Assembly (NCBI GenBank): GCA_013399875.1 | Contig: VXAZ01009370.1 | Coordinates: 1,515,421-1,579,420, forward strand | Origin: Gymnorhina tibicen | Taxonomy: Eukaryota; Chordata; Aves; Passeriformes; Artamidae | Reading direction: 5' to 3' | Length of the DNA: 64,000 nt | Part shown: positions 1-14,633 of the stretch, one piece after another | Layout: the number at the start of each line of letters is the position of its first letter | Position numbering within the stretch: position 1 is the stretch's first letter | Notes under the pieces: model-generated | Told to the model about the DNA's origin: nothing | The model's input: only the letters and a program-made list of their open reading frames with translations | The model's database searches: none | Position numbers and translations under genes: made by a program

Positions 1-3000
1 GCACCTTTCCAGAAGAAACGTCAGAGGAATTCATGATGAGATCCTAACGTTATTCATTACTGTGGCCAAGGCACAACGCGACCCAGATTCCCACGTTCAT
101 AGGAGTGGAGAGTGCTCTGATCTGACATCTCCAATTCGGAGATGCTCTGCTTTGGTCCCAGCTGCCAATTCCATCTGCGAGCTGCTGGGTTTGGGCCTGT
201 ACCTGAGTCAGATTCAAGGCATAACCTGAGTTGCTTGTGACAGGGGACGGGGCTGATTGTGCAGTAAGGTCATTCAAACGAGGAGATGATCTCCCATCAC
301 CTCAATCCTCTTAGAGAAGACTGGATAAAAATGTGAGCATTCCCCCCATCCTGCTCAAAACCCCCTTAGCTGGTCATCATAATCACATCAAAGCTGCATA
401 AACGGAAAACCTCGGGAAGTGTTTAACATGCCTAAAAAGGTGGAGCAGCATGTATCGCAGCAGCTCTTTTCTAGACACAAATCTTTGCTCTGCCCTTGCA
501 CTGGAGGAAGAGGAGTTGCTACTGCCAAGTCAACAGCCTCCTTTTTGCTGATGTTTCATTCCTAACCATGGCCAGAACTGGTCTGACCTCAATTCTCAAG
601 TCTTTTGACCCACCAAATTGAATTGCTTTTAATTTTTTTTCTAGACAGCCCCCAAAAGCATTGAAGTGATACTGTACTGATGCAAATGTAGAAGGGAGCA
701 GATAATTGAGTTTGATCTGGTCAGACAGAGTTATGGCTGGAGGCTACCTATGAATGACTTTGAGCGTAAAAGTATTATTCTCAAGAAATCCAGCAGCTTC
801 CAACTGGTAATAATTTGACATTCCATGTGAAAACTCGTCCCACAACACTCAAAATTTCCTCCAAATGCTCTATTTAGCTTCAAAAGAATTTTCCTTGTGT
901 GCACTTATTTCTGCGTATTGAGCCCCAAATACTTCAGTAAACAACCACTGGCAAGAAACTCCACAGAAACAACTGATAGCTGGAATAATTTCTGCAAAAT
1001 GAACTTTTTGGTTATACATTCAGTGACAGAAGAAAAAGTTTTCTCCCTCAGGATGCAAATTATCAGCGCTCTGGTGTGTGTCCAGCTCCAAGATGGGAAC
1101 TCAGCACTTTCAGGAGGGGGTCACAAGCCTTGCTGACAGTCCCTAGGTGGAGTCTGGATGTGCCAAGGGGACGGAGGGGACGATGCCATTGCTGCAGTGG
1201 AGGATAGCAGGACGTCCCCCTTGGACCGACACCACGTACAGGCCCACTGGATGGAACCAGAACTCCCTGTGGATGCTCCTCCCTGCAACGCCCACGTAAG
1301 ACAAGTTCATTCTCAGTTCAGTGCCCAAGGGCAACAGTCAGGCTGAAATCCCAGTTTCCCTCCTCCTACACAACACATCTTGCTGCTGCTTACACTGCAA
1401 TCTGCTTCAGGCTTCCAGCTTGTATATACATCACAGGCTCTGCTGATCACAACAGTGATACCTACTTCAAACAATGAGAGCTTTTTGCCTTCAGTTTCCC
1501 TTTGATGCTTAAATAACAGGAAAACCACAAAAACAAATGAGGCTCTCCTCTGAATTACTCAGGAGAATACGGTAAGCTATTCTACGCTGTCAGATACCGT
1601 TGAAATTAGGTGCTTTTAGAAATATATGATCTATTTTTGTCTGTTATTTACTGTGCACACTGTATTTATTGTGCTGAACGCATTATGCCCCTGACAGGCT
1701 ACCACAGATTCCTCAGTGTGTTAATTGTCTGGGCCCTGCTGCTACACCCACTTTTGAGATTCAGACACAAACCAATTGAATTCTGACATTTATTTATCTT
1801 CCTAGAGGGAATCTTTTTGTCTGGTAAATATGTAGGACTCCTAAAGAGATGTTACACCATGTCATACTAATCCTCCTCAGTTCCTGGATTACTGGACCAA
1901 ACACACAGTGACAGCCTTTTCAGAGCCACGGGCTCACATGGCAACGCCCTCTGCCTAAAGGCAAACCCACAAGGGTTCCAGAAGGAATTCAGACCAGCTA
2001 TGTCTTGTGGCAATGCAGATGCACCCCAAAAGTGGGGTTTTGCCCTGTCTGGGCTGTACAGAGCCATCCTCAGGGCTGTGTTACCCCAAGAACTGAGAGG
2101 TAGAGCCACAAGTTCACTCTCTGGCTCCAGTTTCCCGTCTCTCATGCCCACTCACCCCTGCCCACATAAAAAAGGGATAGCGGAACAAGCCAATAATTCT
2201 TTTCCCTTCCCAAAAACCTAGAAAATGAATGTGAGTCAAAGCTCCAGCTGCCTGGCAGCGGGAATGCAAACACACCAGAGCTTCCTGGTAGATACCGAGA
2301 AGCAACTCCACAGCCTGTTTAATTAATCATCCCTTCCACCCCTGCAGTATCCTCCAGATCAGCCGTGTCCTCAGCTACCCTGACCACAGGGTGGGGTCTG
2401 GACTCAGCTCCTGCCATCCATCATCTCCTGAGCACCCCGCAGTGTGTTCAGACTTGCCTTGCCCACGTGGGGCTAATCCACCCCAGTTTCTCATCAGAGG
2501 CACCAAGGAGGGGAAACCTCTCCAGCATGGGAGCCAGTGTCTCCCTTCTTCCAAGGTACGTGCAGGTCTCACGCCAAAGAAAAGCCTCCCCCTCAGCTTT
2601 TCCGTATGCTTGATTTAAGACTGGCAATGAGAAGAATTTTTATAAGTCTAGAAAGCTGTAGCACAGAGTTTATGAGGGGAAGCATCAAAGTCCAGGAGAA
2701 GAAGGAAACTGGAGACCCTCAGAACTCTTTACAATGTAGCAAGGATTAACGACCTGTAGTTCTTTACACACTACACAAACACTACTTATTCCACACTAAA
2801 CAACACTTAATCTAGAAAAACGTTACTAATTTTGCTTACAGAAATTCAGAATCAGTAAGTTCATATCCCTGACAGCACCAGGCAGCCTTCTGCAGAGACC
2901 TTCAGCTTGAACCACCCTGCCAGGAGCTCCTCACCTACACCCAGCCTCTAAAGAGCCAAGACCTTCACTGATCTGATTCTCTCTGAGCTAAGAGGCTGCC

Positions 3001-4234
3001 AAGTGCTACTTTCCAAAAGCAAACCAGGTTTGCTGCGCTGGCCCTGGAAGCAGAAAGCAGAGCTGCTCTGGGAAGGTGATTTTATAGCTCCTCTACTGTC
3101 CTGGCACAATTTCATAGTGAGAAAAACCTGCACTTGCAGGAAAACCACAGCCAGGCATTGAAGATAGACCAAGGATAATACAACCCATTTCACCTTTTTA
3201 TAATCTCATGTTTTGGTTTTGGGGTTTTTTTTTTTGGCAAATGGGGAGAGAGCATTGCAGTTCCAGTGCTGCAGAGGAATCCTTGTTATGATAGGTGGGT
3301 CTTCAAAAGTGAAAAAAAGCCATGGATAAAACAGAAATTTTCCAAGTCCATGCACAGTGGTACAATTTGAGACATTCTGTTGTCTTTGTATGCCATGTAT
3401 GTGAGAGCCACGGGAATTCGAAATGGGCAATAAAATATAAAAGACATGTGTTTTTTAGTGATAATATGTCAACCTAAGAAGTGAATGAGCCCATATAGTG
3501 GGTTTTTCTCTCATTCATGATTTTAATACGCTGAAATGCCTACATTTTAGTCTGCCTGGCTTTTAAAGTATATGGTTATGAATCCCTGAGAAAAAAAGAC
3601 ATCAAATGAAACAAATGGCAGCTTTAAATTACAGTTGTGATGAACATTGTCATAATAAATTCTCCCCTCACCCAGAGGAGTGATGAGGGATTCCTGCTGT
3701 ACCACGCCGTGTTTTCACAAGTCAAGCACGGCCACGTGTTCAATTTATAGCTTGCTTTTGGGCTGAAAGTCTCCACACATCTGAAACGAATGCAGCTGAG
3801 CATGATTCAAAACTATTTGGATAAGAATACCATGTTTCCAGCTAATTTAGGCTGAGATTTTCTAGGCTGTGCAAGGGTTTTGCAGCCCAAGTCAGAGGCA
3901 CTGGTGTTTCTAAATCCTCTGGGCAGCGTGTCAAGGCACAATCTTTGAGAGGTGTTGCTCTACAGCTTGTTTCTACAGCTATCACGGCAAGAGGAAGGGA
4001 TGCTGAAATGACAGTCAAAGCAATGCTTTCATGGGAAAGATTAGCCCTTTTCAACACCCCGGCCCTTATCGGCGTTGCAGGGTGTGATAATCACCCATTC
4101 CCTGCTCCAGCTCCGTTTGCTGCTGCCACGAAAGGGGATGACAGTCTAAACAGCCACTTCTGGGACACTTGGCTGGTGCACAGAGCTTTGCTCTGAACAA
4201 GATGAATGAGTCCATTTAGACAAGATGGCTACAC
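1..4234. other. Intergenic DNA downstream of FAM20C
   Basis: No exon, RNA gene or recognisable repeat was found. The open frames here are short, overlap on both strands and resemble no protein I know. The only low-complexity feature is a T-rich run at about 3212-3236. Confidence 0.6.
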
Positions 4235-4246
4235 ATTTTGCATATC

Positions 4247-4252
4247 TTTATT
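4247..4252 (-). terminator. Distal poly(A) signal AATAAA of FAM20C
   Basis: TTTATT on the plus strand reads AATAAA in the sense of the gene, about 895 nt after the stop codon. A CA cleavage candidate and a GU-rich element follow within 30 nt on the minus strand. Confidence 0.65.
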
Positions 4253-4343
4253 GCACTTTTACCACGTTGCAAACAATTCCACAAAAATGCTGCAAAAGTA
4301 AGCCTAGAGCTGCTGAAAGCAGCTTTTTACCCATATATGTATA

Positions 4344-4351
4344 TATTTACA
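4344..4351 (-). promoter_or_regulatory. Pumilio-type motif TGTAAATA in the 3' UTR
   Basis: TATTTACA on the plus strand reads TGTAAATA in the transcript, matching the PUF-protein consensus TGTAHATA. It lies between the two poly(A) signals. An eight-base match in AT-rich DNA can arise by chance. Confidence 0.3.
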
Positions 4352-4534
4352 CAAAACTATCAAAAGCAAAATTGAAAAGTAGCAGCTCAGCTATGATAGT
4401 CTAGAAAGATAAGAGCTGCCACCTCCTTATGGACAAATAGTACAACTTGTCATTTTACATCACTTTGTAAAACCAACATTCAAGTATTCCTGTCAAAGCA
4501 CAATTAGTGAAATTCCCTTCTGGTAACCCCTGTA

Positions 4535-4540
4535 TTTATT
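4535..4540 (-). terminator. Possible proximal poly(A) signal AATAAA of FAM20C
   Basis: A second sense AATAAA lies about 607 nt after the stop, in an AT-rich tract at 4530-4575. Its use would give a shorter 3' UTR that keeps the 4597-4683 hairpin and loses the 4344 Pumilio-type motif. The downstream GU element is less obvious than at the distal site. Confidence 0.35.
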
Positions 4541-4596
4541 ATCATTATTATAATAATTATTCTTATTATTTTTTGCCTTTAAAAGTTCATACTGCC

Positions 4597-4683
4597 TTAA
4601 CCCTTTAAATGCTGAGTAGCTGGGGGGAAAATAAGCATTCAATTTAAATAAGATACAGTGGATTAGAGCACTTAAAGGGTTAA
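4597..4683 (-). repeat. 17-bp inverted repeat (hairpin) in the FAM20C 3' UTR
   Basis: The arm TTAACCCTTTAAATGCT (4597-4613) is matched by AGCACTTAAAGGGTTAA (4667-4683). The arms are reverse complements except at one position, which becomes a G-U wobble in RNA of the minus (gene-sense) strand. The loop is 53 nt. It could fold as a long stem in the mature mRNA. Confidence 0.75.
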
Positions 4684-5146
4684 CACAAAATACTAAGTGG
4701 ACTGTCACCACAAATAAAGTGTGAGTCACAAAACTATGCTGTCTCTCTCAGTTAAATTTGGAAGGTAGGTCTGGGGTTTCATAGATATACCATATATAAA
4801 TACAAAATATTAAGTAAAGGCCTCCTTTCTATACAAAAAGGACAGGAGGTGTTTTGCTATCAGACTGTTGTCTGTCAATGATTGAGTATTTTCTGAATCT
4901 TTTCATAATCTCTCTTCAGGAACTAATGAAAAGCATCACATTAGACTTATTTTTCTTAATGAACTAATCCATTGCAGAGTCTACACTTTACCTACTTTGG
5001 GAACAATTGTATCTCGTTTCTGAATTCACTGAATTCACAAAGTGGCATACACAGTCTTTTGCAAGACTTATTTTTATGTTTTTGTTTTTTCTTTTTCCTC
5101 TGAATCTTCTTGACTCGGCTGGTAAAAACGTAGTCTTGCCATTTCA

Positions 5147-5399
5147 CTACCTCTCGGTCGTAACAGTGTTAACATCCGTGTTAAAGTCATTTTCAACCAC
5201 GTTGTCATAACCATCCTTCTCTATGCAGTCACTGACGGCCTTGAGGACAATCCGCAGCCGCCTGTCCATCGCCTCCAAGTGAGGCTGGTAGAGGATTGGA
5301 GCTATTTTATCTTTTAGCAAAGATTCTTTCATCAGGAGACTGAGTTTGTATTCCTCCTTGGCTAGCAACTGTAATCGCAGATAGGTAGACTTCCTGATT
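5147..5399 (-). CDS. FAM20C: FAM20C exon 10 (C-terminus and stop)
   Basis: Acceptor TTCTCTTAG precedes 5399; the frame runs 253 nt to a TAG stop at 5149-5147. It encodes [20 protein letters not shown], then helices containing [19 protein letters not shown] and D-C-I-E-K-D-G. It ends in a divergent acidic and threonine-rich tail ([11 protein letters not shown]). The body is close to mammals; the tail is variable across the family, as is usual. Confidence 0.96.
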
Positions 5400-6184
5400 C
5401 TAAGAGAAAAAGGAGAAAAAAAAAAAAAAGGAAGTTACTTCCATCACTGTTGATCCTGACAGAGCTAAAAGGCTTACAGCCATCACTACACTAATAATGT
5501 TAAGAGCCTTATTCTGTGATTGGAAATGAAAAGACCCAGGCACTGTCACAGTCCTAACGAGCAGCTGGCATTGTCACCTGGCCACGGATCTTTTGGGGGC
5601 CTTCAGAGGTGCAGAGGTTTTGGAGCACAGACCCATGGGGCAGTGCAGGCAGCCCTCGTGTCCCTCGCCTGGAAAGGCACCAACTGGAGCTGCTGCAGCA
5701 TTCATAGGGCCGTGTCCATCCTGGCAACGACACGTGTGACACACGTGAGCAGGGACACGTGTGACAGCAGCAGAGGCTCCTCACGCTCACCCTGCAGGGC
5801 TGCCCAGAGCCCCCACAGACGCAGAGCTCACCCTGCAGAGCTGAAACTCCAAATGTCACCTGGCCCCTCTGAAAACCCTGGCCACGGGCACCAAGGAAAG
5901 CTGTTGAGAAGCACTTGAAGAAGCTGGGATGTTGTCACTTGACTTCCAAGGGATGTGTATTTTGTCTTACAGCCTCTCTCCCAACAGCTCACGGCTGTGT
6001 ACCTGCAAGGTCCTGGTCCCTACAGAGCATTTAATGTGGCAGTGCCAGTGCTCAGGGCTAGGTGGGCAGGATCACACCATCTCCTCCTCTCCATGGTGTG
6101 CAACGAAAGATTCGCTTGAACACTTTCAGTCCTGTTAGTGGAAACAATTGTAAACCAGGAAACACCTCCAGAGGGAAAACGTAC
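5400..6184 (-). other. FAM20C intron 9
   Basis: A 785-bp intron between GTACGT and a TTCTCTTAG acceptor. An A-run of 14 at about 5412-5426 lies close to the acceptor; on the sense strand it reads as a T-rich polypyrimidine tract. The open frames at 5520-5918 are not conserved-looking. Confidence 0.85.
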
Positions 6185-6244
6185 CTGCAGCACTGGTTTA
6201 AAGGCACCAATATGGAAAGTTCATCATGGGAGTATTTTCCAAAC
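6185..6244 (-). CDS. FAM20C: FAM20C exon 9
   Basis: This 60-nt exon encodes F-G-K-Y-S-H-D-E-L-S-I-L-V-P-L-N-Q-C-C, with the paired cysteines C415 and C416, one of which bridges to C341 in the family. Acceptor TAAATAG precedes 6244; donor GTACGT starts at 6184. Only 99 bp separate it from exon 8. The only clear difference from mammals in this piece is N413 in place of glutamine. Confidence 0.96.
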
Positions 6245-6342
6245 CTATTTAAAGATAAGAGCAAGAATGTAACAAAGGCTGTTTTAAAGAGTGACTTTTT
6301 TCCTTTTTCCTTTAACCCCAGAAAGGTTATTAAAGGTATTTA

Positions 6343-7902
<1,560 letters not shown>

Positions 7903-8012
7903 CCATTAGGAAATCAAAAACTGTCATATCCATTATATCCAGAATTCTGGTCCCACTGTCATATGGGGGTGTTTGTTTAACTTCTTCACAATAATCTGGA
8001 TCAACTTCCCAT
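7903..8012 (-). CDS. FAM20C: FAM20C exon 7
   Basis: Acceptor TTTTCCAG precedes 8012 and donor GTATGT starts at 7902. The exon is 110 nt and encodes [20 protein letters not shown], then [16 protein letters not shown]341 is the counterpart of human C426. The segment leads directly into the catalytic loop encoded by exon 8. It is separated from exon 6 by a 559-bp intron. Confidence 0.96.
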
Positions 8013-8807
<795 letters not shown>

Positions 8808-11800
8808 TCATAAAAGCACTGGTGTATGTAGGAGCAGAAATAAATCCAAACCCCTGTTACCACACATAGTTTTTCTTCACTGAAACCACTAGAAAGACAT
8901 TCATTTCAGTGGCTGGGATCACGCCCTGTGCTAAGCTCTTTGTGACTATTTCCACTCTATTTATATTCCCCAAGCCCATTTTTTTTTTTAATCCTGTCCT
9001 TTCTCCTTTCGTTTTCCCAGACTGATACATTCCTTGGGAGCTATTTGTTACCCCAGGCTGGAACCCCAAATCCCACAGCTGAACAAGTGGCATGTGCCCA
9101 AAATTAAGTCACTTCTCAAAATCTTGGCTCGTTTCTTTAAGAACAGAGAACATTTCATTCATTTCCTTGCTGGTATGAGAAGAACTGGCAGTTTTTGCAA
9201 GGAGAATTATTTACCATTAAGAGTCCCGTGGGGGTGTGCGTGGAAGGTGGAAATAGCATGGACGTAACGCTGTCAGCACACATCCCAAACACAAATTCCT
9301 TCCTCCACGCCTCACGTTACTCCAACAACCACAGAAAAAGAATCTGCATCAGGTTTTAGACTGTGTATTACCTTAAAACCTCCTCAAAACTGCCACCACA
9401 TATTTCTGTGCCAGCAGGAACACCCACCTCTTTACAGGAACACCTTGCCCACGGGAATTCACTGAGGGTGAGAGAGAGCAGCTCATCCCCAAAGCCCACC
9501 AATGCCGGACTGTGAACAGGAATGGGAGCACACTGCTGCTCTTGTCAGTGTGCTACAACTCTTTTGGCACTGCTTTATGCACATGAAATGTCATGAGAGG
9601 AAGACTGTGCCCTTTCCTCATGGTAATGCATGAAGCTGAGAAGTCATATTGCTTCCTAATTCCCCACAAGGCCTCTAAATTCAAATATTGTTTCTGAGCT
9701 CCTCTCCCTCTGGGCAGGCTCAGTGTAAATGAGGCAGGAAGGGCTGGGAGTAGTGGGAAGTGATTTTCTGCCTGCCACAGGAAGGTAAGTGGTGGGTTTG
9801 CGTGGCAGTGATGCCCTGCAGCACGTGGCCTGCACATCACTGTGACATCCCCCAGTCCAAACCAGCAGCCCAGTGGAGATGGGGCACTGCCAGTGGGAGA
9901 TGGTGAGTCAGGAGGACAGAGGACGGCTCTGGGGATGACAGGGGGGAGGGAGGAACAGAGCAAGGAGCTGTGTTTGAGGAAGGAGAAGTAGGGGAACATG
10001 GAACAGCAATAAGGTCTTGAGATGCTTTTGATTAATTAGCTGCATTATCTGGGACTGGCTATTAACCATGGAATTACACCAGATAACCACACTATAAGGC
10101 TGATGTGTTGCTACTTGACAATCTGTCCCAGCTTCCCACTGATGTCCCAGCTTTCTCTGTTGATGGCCACCTGATCTGTCCATGAAGTTGGGATTACTTT
10201 ACTCTAAGACAGCCATCACTCTGCTGTGCCTGACACAAGGGCCACCCATCCATCTGTGCCCAGGAACAACTAACCCAAACTGTGTATTTATATTCACAGG
10301 GCTGGATCATAGCAGTTAAATATATCCTGGCTAAGGCCAGAAGTATTTGCTCTGTGGCCAAAAAGCTTGTTGACAATTACTCAAGGAAAAAAAAGTACTT
10401 CGGGGAAGAGAAAATGAAGAACAGAAATTACAAAAGGAAGGAAGGGATCACTCAACATATCTGTACTTCTAAGATTGCAATTGAAGTGTTTCACTAAGCA
10501 GAATATCCTCTCTTAAAAACTGTGTTTCCATGATTTGAAGCTGCAGTGGGGCTTGGACTTCAATTCAGCTGTCTCAGCATCACCCCCTCATCTGTGGAGG
10601 GAGCGAACCATGCAGATTTATCTTGACTGCCTGAGATAACTTATCTTCCAGGGTTTCTATGACCTGACTTCCACTGGGCAGCAGGAAGCCAGTGCTCGTT
10701 TATCTCCTGCTGGAACAGTTTTGTAACTGCTCCTGCCAGCAAATGCCCCCCACGCCATCACAGCCTCTGCTGCTCGCTATGTAAATCAGACCTTTCAAGA
10801 AAAAGGAGTTGTATTAAACACAGCATTTTGCTCAGTGGGAAGATAAATACTCTGTTTAACAGTTTGCTTCTGAATTTAACTTTGGGAACAATGAAGCCCT
10901 GCTCTGTATTGTCAACGAAAGCAACTGGGGCTAATCATTTGACAGTAATCACACACTGGTATCCAGGTAAATCTTGAGGAGAGCTGGGGGCTGTGGCAGT
11001 GGCGGTGTTTGCTGCTGCAGGGCTGTGCAGTGAACACGTGCGCTGCCTGCACCACGCCAGCCACTCATCCCACTCATCCCTGCCACGATCCTCCAGCTAT
11101 CGATCCTCCACAGAGCCCCATTGCCTGCTCCAGCATCCAATCCCCTGAGCAATGGCAAGGTGTGTCCTGGCATTCAGACAGTGAACTGGCAGTAAAACCA
11201 CCAGTGTGTTTCTCAGTGAGAAGTTACTTTCAATGGCAAATCTTTTTCTGCCAGCAGTTATTCCCCCCATGGGCTCAGACCTGTGGTACCTACTCCCCAC
11301 AGCTCCTGTCCAGTTTCTGGGGATAGTGGAGGTGAACGGATGCTTTATCCCAAGCTACTGCTAAAGAAATTAACTGCTTTGATTGATATGGAATAGACAT
11401 CTTATTATGTCTACCCTAGTCCTTACATACCAGCAGTAAGATGAAGCAGCTTGAATTATCTGGGGAAACATTCATTTTTAAGGTTTCTTAAAAATGTAGA
11501 AAAAAAAAGAGGCACCAAATATAGAAAACCACGGTTCTCATTTAAGACTTCAAGGTGCTGTAGCAAGGCTCTTTGAAACCTAAGTAGGTGACCCACATTC
11601 TGCACAGCAGGCTGAGGGTGAAATTCCAGCTAGAGACACAAGCCCAGCGCTTCATGGCAATCCCACGCTGGGAGCAGGGTTTGGCTTTCCGAAGCAAAAA
11701 TAAGAGGGAAAGGGGTGATGAGCTTCCTACTGGAGCACAGTCCTTCTCCTCTCTTTAAAATTGCCCAAATCATATGTTCCTCTCACCAGATAAAGGTGTT

Positions 11801-12961
11801 TCTGCATAAGTACACCTGCAAAAGGAGCAACAGCCAGGAATTTGGGCTCCTGCAGAGTGGGCAGGAATGGCAACAGCAGCAGTGCTGGCAAACCAGACAG
11901 GGAGGGATGTCTGTAGCTGCTGGAATCTTCAAACGCTGTGCATTGCAACGTGCAAAATCCTTCTTCACTATAAACAAAAAATGTTTCCCCAAAGCACCAG
12001 AAAGGGAAGAGAAGCCCATGTTGCAGTGTCTGATTTTCATTATCTGAGGAGGAATGGATGCGATTCGTAATGAAATGCAGGCAAAAATCATGGTCTGGTG
12101 ATCGAAACTCCAACTAATTACAATTAAGAACCAGAGTGTCTGTGTACTCATCTGCACATTCTCTGTGCATCCTCCTGATAGCTGAACAATAATTCTTCTC
12201 AGGAAGAAAAGGAACAAGGGGGGATACCTTAATGCAAATTGCTTGGCAGAGCAATTCTTCTATTCAGCTTTGCATGACTGTTAATAGAGGACATTTAGCA
12301 AGGCTGTGCAATTGGAGTACAGGAAAGAATCCTGAATATTTACTACAGCAATGCATGAAAAGATCTTTCATTTACCTGCTCAAAATAATAGGTAATTCAG
12401 AACTGCTATTGTATGCTGAGAGGAAAAAAAATCCATAATCCCTTGGAATTGGTTAATATGAACAAAAACATAGTGCTTACTAGCTGTGTAACATTGATTT
12501 CTTTAAGCTGCTGCCTCAATTACTTCCAAAACGAAGGCTGACATCATTAATATGTCTCTTTTTTCCTAGCAAATTACCATTCATTTGTAAGAGTAGCAGG
12601 GCTACTGCAGTCTGCCCTGCTGCAAAGGACATAAAATTAATTTAAATAATTGCTGACCTAATTCCATTTCTCATGTTTAAGTCCAAACTGCCTGGAAGTG
12701 CACTTTTCTGCAATCTGCTTTCTCTCTGAGTGCAGCCTAATGCATTCAGTGACCTGCCTGCTCGCAGCCATTGTCACTTTTCCATGGAAGCAGGGATGCT
12801 GCTCGGCACTGTGCTCTGAAGCCACGGCTGCCTGTGGCTCCCTGACCCTGATTTCCATGCCTGATGGGACAAGGAAGGTGGCCCAGGAGTGGAAATGCAG
12901 TGAGGTTTCTTCCAACACATCCCCACATTGGTCTGGGAGATAACAAGTGCTTGGATAATGC

Positions 12962-13062
12962 TCTTGGTGGGATCCTTGGGGTGTCCTGTGCAGGGCCAGG
13001 AGCTGGACTTGATGAGCCTGATGGGCCCCTTCCAACTCAGCTGATTCCATGATCCTGTGATT
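12962..13062 (+). mobile_element. CR1 LINE 3'-end fragment
   Basis: The text around 13008-13062 (GGAGCTGGACTTGATG, then CCCTTCCAACTCAG, ending in repeated ATTCCATG / ATCCTGTG-like octamers) matches the 3' end of avian CR1 in plus orientation. Heavily 5'-truncated, as is usual. The left edge is approximate. Confidence 0.85.
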
Positions 13063-14602
13063 GATGAGCATCATCAATACTCACCCTCTGAGGGTGCAAA
13101 CCATGGGCTCCCAGCCCAAGAGGAACATCTTCCCATAAAATCAATTTCATTTAGTGCTCGTTTAAGAGCTGTGTACGTGTGCACAGAGAGGGATATTCTG
13201 CCAGCAGGCACCACGTGTCCCCATGACCACTGACTGTCACTGAGCACCGCTGGGGATGGAGATGCAGCGACAGAGCCACCCGAAAGGGAGTCCCAGAGGG
13301 TCCTTGGTAGCTTTGTGCTGGTGCACAGCCTGGCTCGTGCATGTACCAAGAGGCCACACCTCAATTTCTCACCTTTGGAGGCAGCTCTCCCTCAAAACCG
13401 ACTGACTCAACTGCCCTTCATCTGCCAGAGGTGCAGGTCAGCCCCTCAGCCTTCCCCAGGCTCCCTGCTCCCTCTTCATCCTCACTCCCCAGACCACGAG
13501 TCTCACCCCAGCACCTCCCTCTTCCTTCTCTGCCCTCAATCTGCTGCCTGAGCTGCCTGCTGGGTTTGTGAAAGTTGTTTCTAAAAGCTTAATTTAGGAT
13601 CTTTATTATTTTTTCATTAAGCATTAATTAATGTCTGCCTTTTAAGGTCAGTATGAAATAGAAGACAAGGTTGGGCATATGTTAATGAGAATCTGACTAA
13701 TTAAGCTGGGGACGTGTAGGGAAGAACTCTGACAAGTAACCAACATGATTTAACCAAAGTGTATTGACTCAGGAAATGTAAAATGGAAAGAAAAATTAAT
13801 TGCTTGAGCATTTTATTCTCCAGAAAAGCCTGATTCATAGTTAATCAAATATTTTAATTGAATTTATTTGAGACCTCTAAATAAATTTGAATAAAGGATT
13901 ATGCTTGGATCATCCCTTGGATGTCTGGAATTTCATAATGACAAGATAAAGATCTTCATCCGAACTGGCAGCCTTAACTCTGTGTTGCCCTGCTCTGGCT
14001 GCTGTAAGCTGCTCAGTACTTGAGAACACTTTTGTAATTCTCATAAATCACTCAAGTTCAACCCTAAGTCTTGAAATACAACCTGGGAAGACTAAAAATC
14101 AAGCAAACCTCCTAATCCATGTCTTACTTGCCAAAATAGGAATAAAATGGCTTATATTTGATGTGAGCCAAAGCACCTTGTGCACAGTCAAAAGATTTTT
14201 TTGCCATTTTTTGCGCATATTTGCCTACAAAAATCAAGCTCGAAAAAAGTATAGAGAGACAAAGAGGGAGGGAAAGCAACTGAGGCAAATGCAGAAATGT
14301 CTGCCTACCAGGTTTGGTCACCCCAAGACACGTACTGTCACCGTAACTGTGCATGTAAAATTGGAGTGCTCATAATACAGGGTAACATGGAACCTTCTGC
14401 AATTATGTAATGTATTTTACAAGTGAAGTTCCTGGAATAAATAACTGTCTGCTCAACTGTGTCCTGCAGAGCTGAACATAAATATGAAGCTAAAAATAAC
14501 AGCCGTAATAATGACTTTACTGGGGATCAGAAAAGTGTGATAAACATTTTAAGAGCAAAAGCTCTGCAGTGACAGGGCTCTGGTTTCTAGCTAACAGCAA
14601 TA

Positions 14603-14633
14603 AATTACAGTTACATTGGGAGAAACTGTAATT
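14603..14633. repeat. 10-bp inverted repeat with 11-nt loop
   Basis: AATTACAGTT and AACTGTAATT are exact reverse complements flanking an 11-nt spacer in intron 5. Confidence 0.75.

Larger units (their letters stand above)
4235..5146 (-). other. FAM20C: FAM20C 3' UTR (inferred)
   Basis: About 910 nt of AT-rich sequence runs from the stop codon to a poly(A) signal at 4247-4252. On the sense (minus) strand a GU-rich stretch follows that signal, as expected downstream of a cleavage site. The region contains a second possible poly(A) signal, a 17-bp stem and a Pumilio-type motif, listed separately. The exact cleavage position is inferred, not seen. Confidence 0.65.

Noticed and set aside
50..277. 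75-codon minus-strand ORF at the window start
   Set aside because: Reads plausibly (glutamine-rich stretch), but no splice sites or known family; treated as chance.
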